From: Arthrobacter sp. SLBN-122
Lineage (GTDB): Bacteria; Actinomycetota; Actinomycetes; Actinomycetales; Micrococcaceae
Assembly: GCF_006715165.1 (NCBI RefSeq)
Contig: NZ_VFMS01000001.1
Location: forward strand, 1,860,001 to 1,924,000
Direction: 5' to 3'
DNA length: 64,000 nt
Shown: in pieces, positions 38,944 through 49,147 of the stretch
Layout: each line of letters starts with the position of its first letter
Position numbering within the stretch: the first letter of the stretch is position 1
The notes under the pieces: generated by a model
Seen by the model: the letters and a program-made list of their open reading frames with translations, nothing else
What the model was told of the DNA's origin: nothing
The model's database searches: none
Translations under genes and position numbers: made by a program

Positions 38944-39906
38944 CTAGGCCTGGCTGCTGCCCTTGTCGTCCCCCGCGTCCGTCTTGGCGTCGTTGGCTGC
39001 GCTCTTTGCCCCCTCGGCGGCATCTGCGGCCACGTGCTTGGCTTTTTCAGCGGCGTCCGCTGTCTTTTCCTTGACCGCATCCGCTGCGTCGCCGGCTTTG
39101 TCCGCAGCGGCACCCGTGGCAGATCCGGTGGCAGAAGCAGCGCTGCCGGTGCTGTCCGCGTTGCTTTCCTTGACATCGCTGACGGTGGTGGCGGGAACCG
39201 GAGCAGGAGTGGGCGTGACCGGTGAGGGCGTCTTCCAAGGGTCCTCCACCGGCTTGGATGCCTTCCATGCGGCAACACCCGCGGCCACGGCAGCAGCAAC
39301 AACTCCGAAGACCAGCCATCCGCGCTTCTTGGGCTTCTCAGGCTGGGCGAGCTGAACGTCTACTGCCCGGCTGGCGCCTGCTGCGGCTGCCTTCAGCTGC
39401 GTACCGGTTGCCTGGGCCTGTTCCTGGATGGCGTGAATGATTCCCACGTCGCCCAGCTTCTGTGCCACGGCATCCACACGTGCCGGGGTGTTTTCCAGCG
39501 TGCGGTGAACTGCGCCGGAGGCCACGCCGATCTGGTCCGACAGCTTGGGCAGGTATTCCACCACTACGCGGTCGCGGGCATTCAGGACAACAGGTGTGGC
39601 CTTGTCCAAAGCCTCGTGCAGCCTGGGCGAAGCGCCGTCGACAACGTCATTGATCCTAGGGGCCAACTGGGCCAGACCGTCCTGGATCCGGGGAGTCACG
39701 GTGGCAACACCGTCAGCCAGGCTGTGCGCGGCCGTCTTCAGACCCTCCTGGATCTTGGGAGATGCGGTATCCAGGCCATGCTGGAGGCGGGGAACAGCCC
39801 AATCCACGGCAGCTTCCACCCGGGGGGCCGCCCAATCCTTGGCGTTTTCCACCGCACTGGTGACCGACTGCTCAAGGTCACGGGCAATACGATCCGATTT
39901 CTTCAC
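38944..39906 (-). CDS. Single-pass membrane protein with 11-residue repeats
   Basis: A 320-residue protein without a recognised enzymatic domain. Residues 24-115 contain about eight tandem 11-residue units of the form (W/T/A)A(A/V/S)PR(V/L/I)(Q/E)xGL(D/K), for example WAVPRLQHGLD and TVTPRIQDGLA. A membrane helix lies near 205-222 (WLVFGVVAAAVAAGVAAW). After a Pro-rich stretch the C-terminus is again 11-periodic and LEA-like (AADKAGDAADAVKEK, ADAAEKAKHVA). Such periodicity gives amphipathic helices that lie on membranes. GTG 39906 follows GGGAGG; a strong terminator follows the gene. Single-gene transcript. Confidence 0.72.
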   Translation of the reverse strand: MKKSDRIARDLEQSVTSAVENAKDWAAPRVEAAVDWAVPRLQHGLDTASPKIQEGLKTAAHSLADGVATVTPRIQDGLAQLAPRINDVVDGASPRLHEALDKATPVVLNARDRVVVEYLPKLSDQIGVASGAVHRTLENTPARVDAVAQKLGDVGIIHAIQEQAQATGTQLKAAAAGASRAVDVQLAQPEKPKKRGWLVFGVVAAAVAAGVAAWKASKPVEDPWKTPSPVTPTPAPVPATTVSDVKESNADSTGSAASATGSATGAAADKAGDAADAVKEKTADAAEKAKHVAADAAEGAKSAANDAKTDAGDDKGSSQA

Positions 39907-40061
39907 AACTACCTCCCGATTAATGTGACGGTTCTGTCGCTAGCCTACGTGCCCAGATCACCACGGGCTATTCACTCTGCGGATTTTAGGGCGATTTCAC
40001 CGAGCGCGGAACTGTGCCCGCAGCCGTGGCCGCCCATAACGGGCGTGGAAGAATGGGGCCT

Positions 40062-40607
40062 ATGACTGCCATCGCAACTGCAAAAGCAACCATCCACACC
40101 AGCCTCGGCGACATCGTGGTTAACCTCTTCGGCAACCACGCGCCCAAGACTGTGAAGAACTTCGTTGGCCTTGCCACCGGCGAGCAGGCCTGGACCCACC
40201 CGGAAACCGGCGAGGACAAGACCGGCACCCCGCTCTACAACGGAACCATCTTCCACCGCATCATCAAGGACTTCATGATCCAGGCGGGCGATCCCCTGGG
40301 CCGCGGAACCGGCGGCCCCGGCTACCGCTTCGACGACGAAATCCACCCGGAACTGAGCTTCAACCAGCCCTACAAGCTGGCCATGGCCAACGCGGGCATC
40401 CAGATGGGGAAGGGCACCAACGGTTCACAGTTCTTCATCACCACCATCCCCACCGACTGGCTCCAGGGCAAGCACACCATCTTCGGTGAAGTGGCCGACG
40501 ACGAATCCAAGAAGGTTGTCGACGCCATCGAGGGTGTGCGCACGGGTATGGGAGACCGCCCGGTTGAAGACGTGACCATCAACAGCATCGACATCGAACA
40601 GCTGTAA
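40062..40607 (+). CDS. Cyclophilin-type peptidyl-prolyl cis-trans isomerase
   Basis: A 181-residue cytoplasmic cyclophilin (no signal peptide). Active-site elements are FHRIIKDFMIQAGDP with the catalytic arginine, QFFITT, and the HTIFGEV segment of the cyclosporin-binding pocket (Trp 'DWLQGKH' present). It assists proline isomerisation in folding. ATG 40062 stands 7 nt after AAGAAT, suggesting a leaderless message; the open frame reaches farther upstream. It lies 9 nt before the rhomboid gene. Confidence 0.94.
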   Translation: MTAIATAKATIHTSLGDIVVNLFGNHAPKTVKNFVGLATGEQAWTHPETGEDKTGTPLYNGTIFHRIIKDFMIQAGDPLGRGTGGPGYRFDDEIHPELSFNQPYKLAMANAGIQMGKGTNGSQFFITTIPTDWLQGKHTIFGEVADDESKKVVDAIEGVRTGMGDRPVEDVTINSIDIEQL

Positions 40608-40616
40608 CGCTCCACC

Positions 40617-41495
40617 ATGAGTTACGGAATTCCGTCGGCCGAGCCGTCCGCCCAGGTTCCGGTCTGCCCCCGGCATCCGGACCGGCCGTCCTACGTGCGC
40701 TGCCAGCGCTGCGGGCGCCCGGCCTGCCCCGACTGCCAGCGGGCGGCCGCCGTCGGATTCCAATGCGTTGACTGCGTCAACGAAACAAAACGTACGACGC
40801 CGGAGGTGCGGACCGTCTATGGCGGTGCCGTTGCCACTGGCAGGCCATTGGTAACGTTCGGCATCATCGCAGCGTGCGCGGTGCTGTACGTGCTGCAGTG
40901 GCTGGTTCCCAATGACCTGATCTACCAGAGCCTCGGCTTTGCCAACGTATACGCGGAGCCCCGCTGGGGTGAGTTTGAACCCTGGCGGATGGTCACTTCC
41001 GCCTTCCTGCACTCGCAGGGCTTCATCCTGCACATCGCCCTGAACATGTACATGCTCTGGGTGTTCGGACAGGCCCTGGAGCCGCTTCTGGGACGCATAC
41101 GCTTCCTGGTGCTCTACCTTGTTTCGGCATTCGGCGGCTCTGTGGGCTATTTGCTCCTGACACCCCTGTATATGCCGGGTCAGCCGTTGTATGGCGTAGT
41201 GGGCGCCTCGGGAGCAATCTTCGGACTCTTTGGCGCGATGCTTCTCATTCAGCGCCACCGCGGCGGGGACACGCGCCAGCTGTGGGTGCTGATCGCCATC
41301 AACGGTGTCATCGGCTTCCTGATCCCCCAGATTGCCTGGCAGGCCCACCTGGGCGGCCTCGTGGCCGGCGGCCTGTGTGCTGCGGTCTTCGCCTACACCC
41401 CTCGTAGCCGCCGGCAGGGTCTGATCCAGGCTCTTGGTGTGGCAGCAGTGCTGGCGCTGCTCATAGCGGTGAGCTGGGTCCGCGTGACGCTATAG
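40617..41495 (+). CDS. Rhomboid-family intramembrane serine protease
   Basis: A 292-residue membrane protease with an N-terminal cysteine-rich zinc-ribbon (CPRHPD, CQRCGRPACPDC, FQCVDC; residues 18-55). Six membrane helices follow. The catalytic serine is in GASGAIFG (Ser198) and the catalytic histidine in AHLGG (His244); helix 1 carries HIALNMYMLWVFG. The same zinc-ribbon plus rhomboid layout is common in actinobacteria next to the cyclophilin gene. A strong terminator follows at 41518. Confidence 0.93.
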   Translation: MSYGIPSAEPSAQVPVCPRHPDRPSYVRCQRCGRPACPDCQRAAAVGFQCVDCVNETKRTTPEVRTVYGGAVATGRPLVTFGIIAACAVLYVLQWLVPNDLIYQSLGFANVYAEPRWGEFEPWRMVTSAFLHSQGFILHIALNMYMLWVFGQALEPLLGRIRFLVLYLVSAFGGSVGYLLLTPLYMPGQPLYGVVGASGAIFGLFGAMLLIQRHRGGDTRQLWVLIAINGVIGFLIPQIAWQAHLGGLVAGGLCAAVFAYTPRSRRQGLIQALGVAAVLALLIAVSWVRVTL

Positions 41496-41517
41496 CCCGC
41501 CGGCGCCTGTAGTTACC

Positions 41518-41560
41518 GATGCCCCCGACACCTTGCGGTGTCGGGGGCATCGTCGTTTTT
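41518..41560 (+). terminator. Rho-independent terminator of the cyclophilin-rhomboid unit
   Basis: GATGCCCCCGACACC (41518-41532) pairs perfectly with GGTGTCGGGGGCATC (41537-41551) around TTGC, followed by GTCGTTTTT. The T-run overlaps the first DnaA-box-like TTTTCCACA (41557). Confidence 0.92.
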
Positions 41561-41961
41561 CCACAGCGTTTATCCACAGTGTTGGTAACTTACACGGCTG
41601 TAGTTCACAGCATCGCCTCGCCATTCCCGGCCCCAGCGGGCCTTCGGGTGGAAGCTGGCGCTCGTTCTCCACATCTGTGGATAACCTGTGGGGATATCGC
41701 TGTGTGTAAGTGGATAAGCAGGGACGTTTTCCCGCCTTTTGTGGATACGGGGATGCAAAACGACGTCCAACGGCTGGTTTCACGGTTCCGCCTGCATGTT
41801 ATCGACACCCTTATACACAGTGTTAATAACTGACAGATGTGTAGTTCGAACGCTGGAAGTCCCACAGGAGTAGGCTGCAGCGCCGGCAAAAGGACGATTT
41901 CCACGGCTTTACCCACAGTTGTGGATAACTTGTGGGTATTGCGATGTTGGTAAGTGGATAA
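41557..41961. other. DnaA-box field, left part (oriC-distal)
   Basis: Perfect boxes: TTATCCACA (41570), TGTGGATAA (41676, 41920). Near matches: TTTTCCACA (41557), TTCTCCACA (41665), AGTGGATAA (41709, 41953), TGTGGATAC (41740), TTATCGACA (41799), TTATACACA (41811), TTACCCACA (41909), TGTGGGTAT (41931). Several are arranged as inverted pairs. No gene is visible in 41561-41990. Confidence 0.8.
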
Positions 41962-42033
41962 GTTGGCCCGCCGCCCGCGCGACTCCTGCCTATGATGGTT
42001 GCCTGCCAAGCCTTCCAAGCGACAAGGATCCCC

Positions 42034-42498
42034 GTGGGCGTCACCGAGCACCTGTACCTGGACAAACAGCATCCGGCCCTTTGGAAGGCGATCAGCGGCC
42101 TGGGCCTCAAGGTGCAGGAAGCAGCAGAGGAAGCCGGAATCGGACCCGGCCTGTTGGAACTCCTCAACGTCCGGATTTCGGAGCTTAACGGCTGCGCCTA
42201 CTGCCTCGACCTCCACGTGCGAAAGGCAGTCGAGGCAGGGGAAAGCGCGCAGCGGCTGGCGGTCCTGCCGGCATGGCGGGACACCGCACTCTTCACGGGC
42301 AAGGAGCGCGCAGCTCTGGCACTGGTGGAGAGCATCACGGAGCTCCCGGACCAGGAGTCACGCGAGCATGCCGAGGCCGCCGCGCGGGAGTGCCTGACGG
42401 CAGAGGAGTTTTCAGCGGTGAGTTGGGTTGCGGTGACCATGAACGCGTTCAACCGGGTCTCCATCACCAGCCACCACCCCGTGAAGCGGGACCGCTGA
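42034..42498 (+). CDS. Carboxymuconolactone decarboxylase / AhpD-like protein
   Basis: A 154-residue protein of the AhpD-like fold with the peroxidatic motif CAYCLDLH (about residues 51-58) in 'ELNGCAYCLDLHVRKAVEAG'. Such proteins use the CxxC pair and His for peroxide or disulfide chemistry; the substrate is unknown. I prefer GTG 42034, with AAGGA 5 nt upstream, over the more upstream ATG 41992, which has no ribosome binding site. The gene is enclosed by DnaA-box clusters on both sides. Confidence 0.82.
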   Translation: MGVTEHLYLDKQHPALWKAISGLGLKVQEAAEEAGIGPGLLELLNVRISELNGCAYCLDLHVRKAVEAGESAQRLAVLPAWRDTALFTGKERAALALVESITELPDQESREHAEAAARECLTAEEFSAVSWVAVTMNAFNRVSITSHHPVKRDR

Positions 42499-42546
42499 CA
42501 GCGTCCCAAATCGCAAGCAGGAAGTTCACGCAGTCCGTCCTGACGT

Positions 42547-42694
42547 TTATCCACAGGTATTCCACACTGTTAATAACGGCATCTGCCCGACCGTTTAACT
42601 GGATCGGCATTGCCCGGCCAGTCAAACGCTCCGTTTTAAGCCCCCTGATGAGCTTTTCCACACTGTGGATAACTTTCCCAACAGTTGGGGATAA
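42547..42694. other. DnaA-box field, right part
   Basis: TTATCCACA (42547) and TGTGGATAA (42664) are perfect; TATTCCACA (42558), TTTTCCACA (42654) and TGGGGATAA (42686) are near matches. TGTTAATAA (42568) repeats the sequence found at 41821. The stretch lies between the AhpD-like gene and the 3' end of tag. Confidence 0.78.
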
Positions 42695-42716
42695 CCGCAT
42701 TCATACCGGGAACGTA

Positions 42717-43322
42717 CTATCCGGACCAGATGCCGGACGATCCACGGCGGTGGCTGCCCAGAAGGTGGGTATCCACCATTCCCACAGCCTCCATCAGGGC
42801 AAACATGGTGGTGGGTCCCACAAAGGAAAAGCCGCGCTTCCGCAATGCCTTGGATAAGGCAACCGACTCCCTGGACTGGGTGGGGATCTCGGCAGCCACC
42901 CTCGGCCGCGGGGTGCTGTCCGGGGCGAAGCCCCATACAAAGTCCACCAGCCCGCCGTCGTTCCTTAACTCCAGCGTGGCTTGGGCATTCCTGATCGTGG
43001 CAAGGATCTTCAGCCGGTTCCTGATGATGCCCGGATCCTGCATTAGCCGCTCCACGTCCGTGCTGCCAAAGAGCGCCACAGCTTCCGGATCGAACGCTGC
43101 GAAGGCGGCACGGAACGCGGGACGCTTCCGCAGGATGGTGGCCCATGAAAGTCCTGCCTGGAAGCCCTCCAGGCAGATGCGCTCGTACAGGCCCTGCTCG
43201 TCAGTGACGGGCAGGCCCCATTCCTGGTCGTAGTAGTTCCGCATGAGCGGATCCGAGGCAGCCCACGCCGGGCGGGCCAGGCCGTCCTCGCCGATGATTA
43301 CTCCGGCGGAATCGGGAGCCAG
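42717..43322 (-). CDS. tag: DNA-3-methyladenine glycosylase I, probable CTG start
   Basis: Removes 3-methyladenine from DNA. A core of about 200 residues: ARPAWAASDPLMRNYYDQEW, ERICLEGFQAGLSWATIL with the catalytic Glu and base-stacking residues, GIIRNRLKILATIRNA, and FSFVGPTTMFALMEAVGMVDTHLLG. The zinc-binding Cys/His residues of E. coli Tag are not evident at either end. No ATG, GTG or TTG lies near the expected start; a CTG at 43322-43320 has AAGGAG 7 nt upstream, which suggests a CTG initiator. Without it, the frame would have to start inside crgA. Confidence 0.88.
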   Translation of the reverse strand: MAPDSAGVIIGEDGLARPAWAASDPLMRNYYDQEWGLPVTDEQGLYERICLEGFQAGLSWATILRKRPAFRAAFAAFDPEAVALFGSTDVERLMQDPGIIRNRLKILATIRNAQATLELRNDGGLVDFVWGFAPDSTPRPRVAAEIPTQSRESVALSKALRKRGFSFVGPTTMFALMEAVGMVDTHLLGSHRRGSSGIWSG

Positions 43323-43348
43323 TGCAGTTCTCCTTGGAAGGTCCGCGG

Positions 43349-43600
43349 CTAGGAGCGCCAGCGGGTGGTCATCAGGAAGCCCACGATCGCGATGCCAAAG
43401 CCGGCCACGATGTTCCACGATTCCCAGGCCTGCACCGGGAAGCGGCCCTCACTGATGTAGAAGGTAATGATCCAGAAGAGGCCAATAATCATGAGGCCAA
43501 ACATGACCGGCTTGAACCACACGGGGTTGGGCTTGTAGGCCTGGGGGGAAGCCGGTTGGGCGGTGCTGGCGGTCTTCTTGCGAGGCTTTGACTCGGGCAC
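43349..43600 (-). CDS. crgA: Cell division protein CrgA
   Basis: An 83-residue protein with a basic cytoplasmic N-terminus (MPESKPRKKTAS), two membrane helices (about 34-53 and 62-79), and the conserved NPVWFKPVMFGLMIIGLFWI and VAGFGIAIVGFLMTTRWR segments. CrgA stabilises the divisome and coordinates growth and septation in actinobacteria. Its location between tag and the class E sortase, near the pknB operon, matches the usual order. Confidence 0.95.
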   Translation of the reverse strand: MPESKPRKKTASTAQPASPQAYKPNPVWFKPVMFGLMIIGLFWIITFYISEGRFPVQAWESWNIVAGFGIAIVGFLMTTRWRS

Positions 43601-43773
43601 TGGCTCTCCTTGGCGGGCTGGGCAAGCTCGGCGGTCCGGGCTTGGTATCCTGCAAGAAGGAAATTGCCAGCGGTCTGCGCGATCTTGGTCAAATCTGGAT
43701 TCTTACTAGCAGCCAATTCTAGCCGCAGTTGATGGGCAGCCTGTGCCCAGGGCAGACGCCCGGAGGAGAACGC

Positions 43774-44562
43774 GTGGTATTGCAGGAGAAGGCGGGGCCC
43801 GCCACTGCGCCCGCGTCCCGCCGTGCCCTGCTGCCTGGCATCATCCAGGTGCTGGGTGAGCTGTTGATAACCGCCGGCGTCATTCTCCTCCTCTTCGTCG
43901 CGTGGCAGCTGTGGTGGACCAACGTCGAGTCCGACGCCAAGCAGAGCCAGGTCATCAAGGAATTTGCCCAGGACCTCAGCAGCGCCGTTCCCTCGCCAGC
44001 AGCCCCCTCCGCACCGCCGGCCGCAGCTGAAGATTTCGGCAAACCCGTGGTGGGTACCGCCCCCGGCCATGCAGGAACGATCGGCATCATGTACATCCCG
44101 CGGTTCGGCCCCGGCTACACCCGCCCCATTGTCCAGGGAACCAGCCAGGACGTCCTGGACACCCTGGGCCTTGGCCACTACAGCAACACGGCCATGCCCG
44201 GAGCCGTGGGCAACTTTGCCGTCGCGGGGCACCGGCAGACGCACGGCGCGGTGCTGGACAACATCCACACACTGGTGCCCGGTGACAGGATCTATGTCCA
44301 GACCAAGGACGGCTATTACGTCTACGTTTTCCGGAACAACCAGATTGTGATGCCCTCCCGCACGGATGTCCTGGAGTCGGTCCCAACCAAGCCCGGCGCC
44401 ACGCCCACCGAAGGCTACCTCACCATGACCAGCTGCAATCCCCGCTTCGGCGCGGAAGAACGCATCATCGCCTATGCCCTGCTGGACAGCTGGCGTCCGG
44501 CTGCTGCCGGGCCGCCGGCCGAGATCGCGGCGCAGGTCGCAGCAGCCACCGGAAGGAGCTGA
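43774..44562 (+). CDS. Class E sortase
   Basis: A membrane-anchored transpeptidase of 262 residues. An N-terminal membrane helix (about 22-46) is followed by a Ser/Pro/Ala linker and the sortase barrel. Catalytic His153 is in VAGHRQTHG and Cys221 in TMTSCNPRFGAEER, with the family Arg close after the Cys. Class E sortases anchor proteins at LAXTG-type signals; no substrate gene is adjacent. GTG 43774 follows GGAGGAG. It starts a cluster with the next two genes, downstream of and divergent from crgA. Confidence 0.93.
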   Translation: MVLQEKAGPATAPASRRALLPGIIQVLGELLITAGVILLLFVAWQLWWTNVESDAKQSQVIKEFAQDLSSAVPSPAAPSAPPAAAEDFGKPVVGTAPGHAGTIGIMYIPRFGPGYTRPIVQGTSQDVLDTLGLGHYSNTAMPGAVGNFAVAGHRQTHGAVLDNIHTLVPGDRIYVQTKDGYYVYVFRNNQIVMPSRTDVLESVPTKPGATPTEGYLTMTSCNPRFGAEERIIAYALLDSWRPAAAGPPAEIAAQVAAATGRS

Positions 44563-44564
44563 CC

Positions 44565-44735
44565 GTGTACGCCTGGATTTTCCGCCACCTCCCCGGACCG
44601 CTCTGGCTCAGGATCATCATTTCGCTGGCACTGGTCTTCATTGCCCTGGTATTGATGGTCCAGTTCCTGTTCCCCTGGATGTCCCATTTCACCCAATTCA
44701 CCGACTCGACGATTGGTTCCACAGACCAGCCATGA
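44565..44735 (+). CDS. Small membrane protein between sortase and trpG/pabA
   Basis: A 56-residue protein starting MYAWIFRHLPGPLWLRIIIS and ending DQP with one membrane helix (about 15-38). GGAAGGAG sits 6 nt upstream of GTG 44565. The stop overlaps the next ATG (ATGA) and the start is 2 nt after the sortase stop, so it is translated as part of the same unit. Small proteins of this kind (HLPGP...W) occur next to PabA/TrpG-like genes in actinobacteria; the function is unknown. Confidence 0.8.
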   Translation: MYAWIFRHLPGPLWLRIIISLALVFIALVLMVQFLFPWMSHFTQFTDSTIGSTDQP

Positions 44736-45373
44736 CCACAACCAAGATCCTTGTAGTGGATAACTACGACAGCTTTGTCTACACCCTGGTGGGCTACCTC
44801 CAGGAGCTCGGCGCCGAAACCACGGTTGTCCGCAACGACGACGTTACGCTGGCGGAGGCAATTGAACTTGCCGGTACCCGTGACGGCGTCCTCATCTCTC
44901 CCGGCCCCGGCAATCCTGCCGAGGCCGGCATCTGCATCGAGCTGATCAAATGGTGCGGTGAAAACAGCGTGCCCATGTTCGGCGTATGCCTGGGCCACCA
45001 GGCACTGGCCGAGGCCTTCGGCGGGAAGGTGACCCACGCCCCTGAACTCATGCACGGCAAGACGTCCCAGGTGGAGCACATCGGCACCAGCGTTTTCGCC
45101 GGGCTCCCCTCCCCCGTCACGGCCACCCGCTACCACTCACTGGCCGCGGTCCGGGAGTCCATTCCCGATGTCCTGGAAGTCACCGCGCAAACCGCGTCCG
45201 GTGTGGTCATGGGCCTGCAGCACCGGACGGCTCCGCTCTGCGGTGTGCAGTTCCATCCCGAATCGGTCCTTACCGAAGGCGGATACCAGATGCTGGGCAA
45301 CTGGCTGGAATCGCTGGGCATGAAGGGCGCAGCGGCGCGGGCGGCGAAACTGAGCCCCCTCATCCAGCACTAG
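44732..45373 (+). CDS. Aminodeoxychorismate/anthranilate synthase component II (glutamine amidotransferase)
   Basis: A 213-residue class I glutamine amidotransferase. Start KILVVDNYDSFVYTLVGYL, the oxyanion region SPGPGNPAEAG, catalytic Cys86 in FGVCLGHQALAE, and the His-Glu pair in GVQFHPESVLTEGG. It gives ammonia to chorismate for p-aminobenzoate (folate) or anthranilate (tryptophan); the synthase partner is not here, so pabA or trpG cannot be decided. It overlaps the micro membrane gene as ATGA and converges with pknB. Confidence 0.92.
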   Translation: MTTTKILVVDNYDSFVYTLVGYLQELGAETTVVRNDDVTLAEAIELAGTRDGVLISPGPGNPAEAGICIELIKWCGENSVPMFGVCLGHQALAEAFGGKVTHAPELMHGKTSQVEHIGTSVFAGLPSPVTATRYHSLAAVRESIPDVLEVTAQTASGVVMGLQHRTAPLCGVQFHPESVLTEGGYQMLGNWLESLGMKGAAARAAKLSPLIQH

Positions 45374-45418
45374 ACGTCAGTAAGGCTGCCGGCGGCGCCT
45401 CAGCGGACCAGGAAGACG

Positions 45419-47410
<1,992 letters not shown>

Positions 47411-47425
47411 TGGTTGTCCCGACGA

Positions 47426-49147
47426 TTACGGCACGCAGGTTGCGGGCGTTCCGGCCGTTTGGCCGGCCGCGCAGGTGGCCAGGGGCGAGATGGGGGTGGG
47501 ACCCGCAACGGGCGACGACGTGGTGGGGGTAGGCGTCGGCTTCGGTGCCGTGGTGGTGGGGGCCGGCGATGGAGCGGTTGCATAGATCACAGTGATGAGA
47601 GTGCCTTTGGGCACGGCCCCGGTGGGATTCAGTTCCACCACTGTTCCGGGCGCATCCGTAGCGCTCTCCTGCGGAAGGACTGTCACCTGGAGCCCCAGGT
47701 TCGCAAGGGCAGTCTGGACCTGGCGGTAATCCTTGCCAAGGTAGGCGGCAGGTATCACGTTTACCGTGTCCTGCGTGGGCGCAGTGGTGGGCGTGGGCGT
47801 CGGTGTGCTGCGTGTCTGCGTGGGCGTGGCCGACGGGGTCCGGGTGGGTGTCGCCGATGAGGGGGCCGCGCTGCTGGTGGTGGTGCCCGAGGTGGGGTTG
47901 CCGGACGGCGAGAACAGGCCCATCTGGTTCAGCAGGAAACCCACCAGCGCAAACAGGAGCAGCAGGATCAGGGCCACCAGGGGCCATGTCCATGGACTGC
48001 GTCCCTTGCGCCGGGGCTCATCGGAGGGCCCGTCGTCGTACGTTTCCTCCTCCTGGTCCCAGTTCCGTTCGGCGGCCAGCGCGTTGGCGCGGGCCAATGG
48101 GCCCTTGGGCGCGTCCCCTTCGGCGGCGGCGCCTGCGGCCATGCCGGCGGCAGCACCGGCCGCCCCGGCACCGATTACCGGCAGGGCGGACGTTGCGGTG
48201 GGGGTGGAATCATGCTGGGTGCCAATGACGCCGGTGGGGGCAGTGGCGGTGTCAACGGGTGCCGTGATGGGCCCGGTGTCGGCGTCGAAAAGAAGCATTC
48301 CGGGCACAGCGGCGCGTGCTGCGCTGATGTCACCGTTGCGGATCGCCTCCGCTGCTTCGGCCAACTTGATGGCATTTGCCGGGCGGTCCTTGGGGTCCTT
48401 GGCCAGCATGGACATCAGGAGGGCCCGGACGGGGGCCGGCAGGCTTTCCGAAAGGGGAGGCGGAGCATCGTTCACCTGTGCCAGGGCGATGGCGATCTGG
48501 GATTCACCGGAGAACGGACGGTGCCCGCTGAGGCACTCGTAGCCGATGACACCGAGCGAGTAGATGTCCGAGGATCCCGTGGCGGTCTGGCCGGTGGCCT
48601 GCTCGGGTGCCAGGTACTGCGCGGTTCCCATGACCTGGCCGGTCTGGGTGAGGGGCACCTGGTCGGCGAGGCGCGCGATACCGAAGTCCGTGACCTTGAC
48701 CCGGCCGTCAGGGGTGATCAGGAGGTTGCCTGGCTTGACGTCGCGGTGGACCAGGCCCTGCGCGTGGGCAACGGCCAGCGCGCGGGCGGTTTGCGCGATG
48801 ATCGACAGCGTCCGGTCCGGTGACAGCACCTGTTCGTGCTCGATGATGCTGCTCAGCGGCTGGCCGGGGACCAGTTCCATGACCAGGTACGCCGATCCCT
48901 CTTCTTCGCCGTAGTCGAATACGTTGGCTATCCCCACGTGGTTCAGCAGGGCAGTGTGCCGGGCCTCCGCACGGAAGCGCTGGAGGAATCCGGGGTCCCC
49001 CGTGTACTCCTCCTTCAGCACCTTGATGGCGACGATGCGGCCCAGGACGAGGTCTTTGGCTTTCCAGACTTCCCCCATGCCGCCGATCGCAATCCGCGTG
49101 GTCAGCTGGAATCTGCCGCCGAGGGTGATTCCGGTTGTAGGCCTCAC
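47426..49147 (-). CDS. pknA: Serine/threonine protein kinase PknA with a single PASTA domain
   Basis: A 573-residue kinase: GGMGEVWKA (22-30), Lys42, HRDVKPGN (Asp136) and DFG (154-156), with the Thr-rich activation loop. A membrane helix lies near 388-408, and a single PASTA domain (about 470-540) follows a Thr/Ser/Pro linker. The mycobacterial PknA has no PASTA, so this protein may sense ligands on its own. The start overlaps the pbpA stop as GTGA. Confidence 0.93.
   Translation of the reverse strand: MRPTTGITLGGRFQLTTRIAIGGMGEVWKAKDLVLGRIVAIKVLKEEYTGDPGFLQRFRAEARHTALLNHVGIANVFDYGEEEGSAYLVMELVPGQPLSSIIEHEQVLSPDRTLSIIAQTARALAVAHAQGLVHRDVKPGNLLITPDGRVKVTDFGIARLADQVPLTQTGQVMGTAQYLAPEQATGQTATGSSDIYSLGVIGYECLSGHRPFSGESQIAIALAQVNDAPPPLSESLPAPVRALLMSMLAKDPKDRPANAIKLAEAAEAIRNGDISAARAAVPGMLLFDADTGPITAPVDTATAPTGVIGTQHDSTPTATSALPVIGAGAAGAAAGMAAGAAAEGDAPKGPLARANALAAERNWDQEEETYDDGPSDEPRRKGRSPWTWPLVALILLLLFALVGFLLNQMGLFSPSGNPTSGTTTSSAAPSSATPTRTPSATPTQTRSTPTPTPTTAPTQDTVNVIPAAYLGKDYRQVQTALANLGLQVTVLPQESATDAPGTVVELNPTGAVPKGTLITVIYATAPSPAPTTTAPKPTPTPTTSSPVAGPTPISPLATCAAGQTAGTPATCVP

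Noticed and set aside
45374..45418. Terminator between pabA/trpG-type gene and pknB
   Set aside because: The 45-bp convergent spacer has short GC stems only and no T-run; not strong enough to call.
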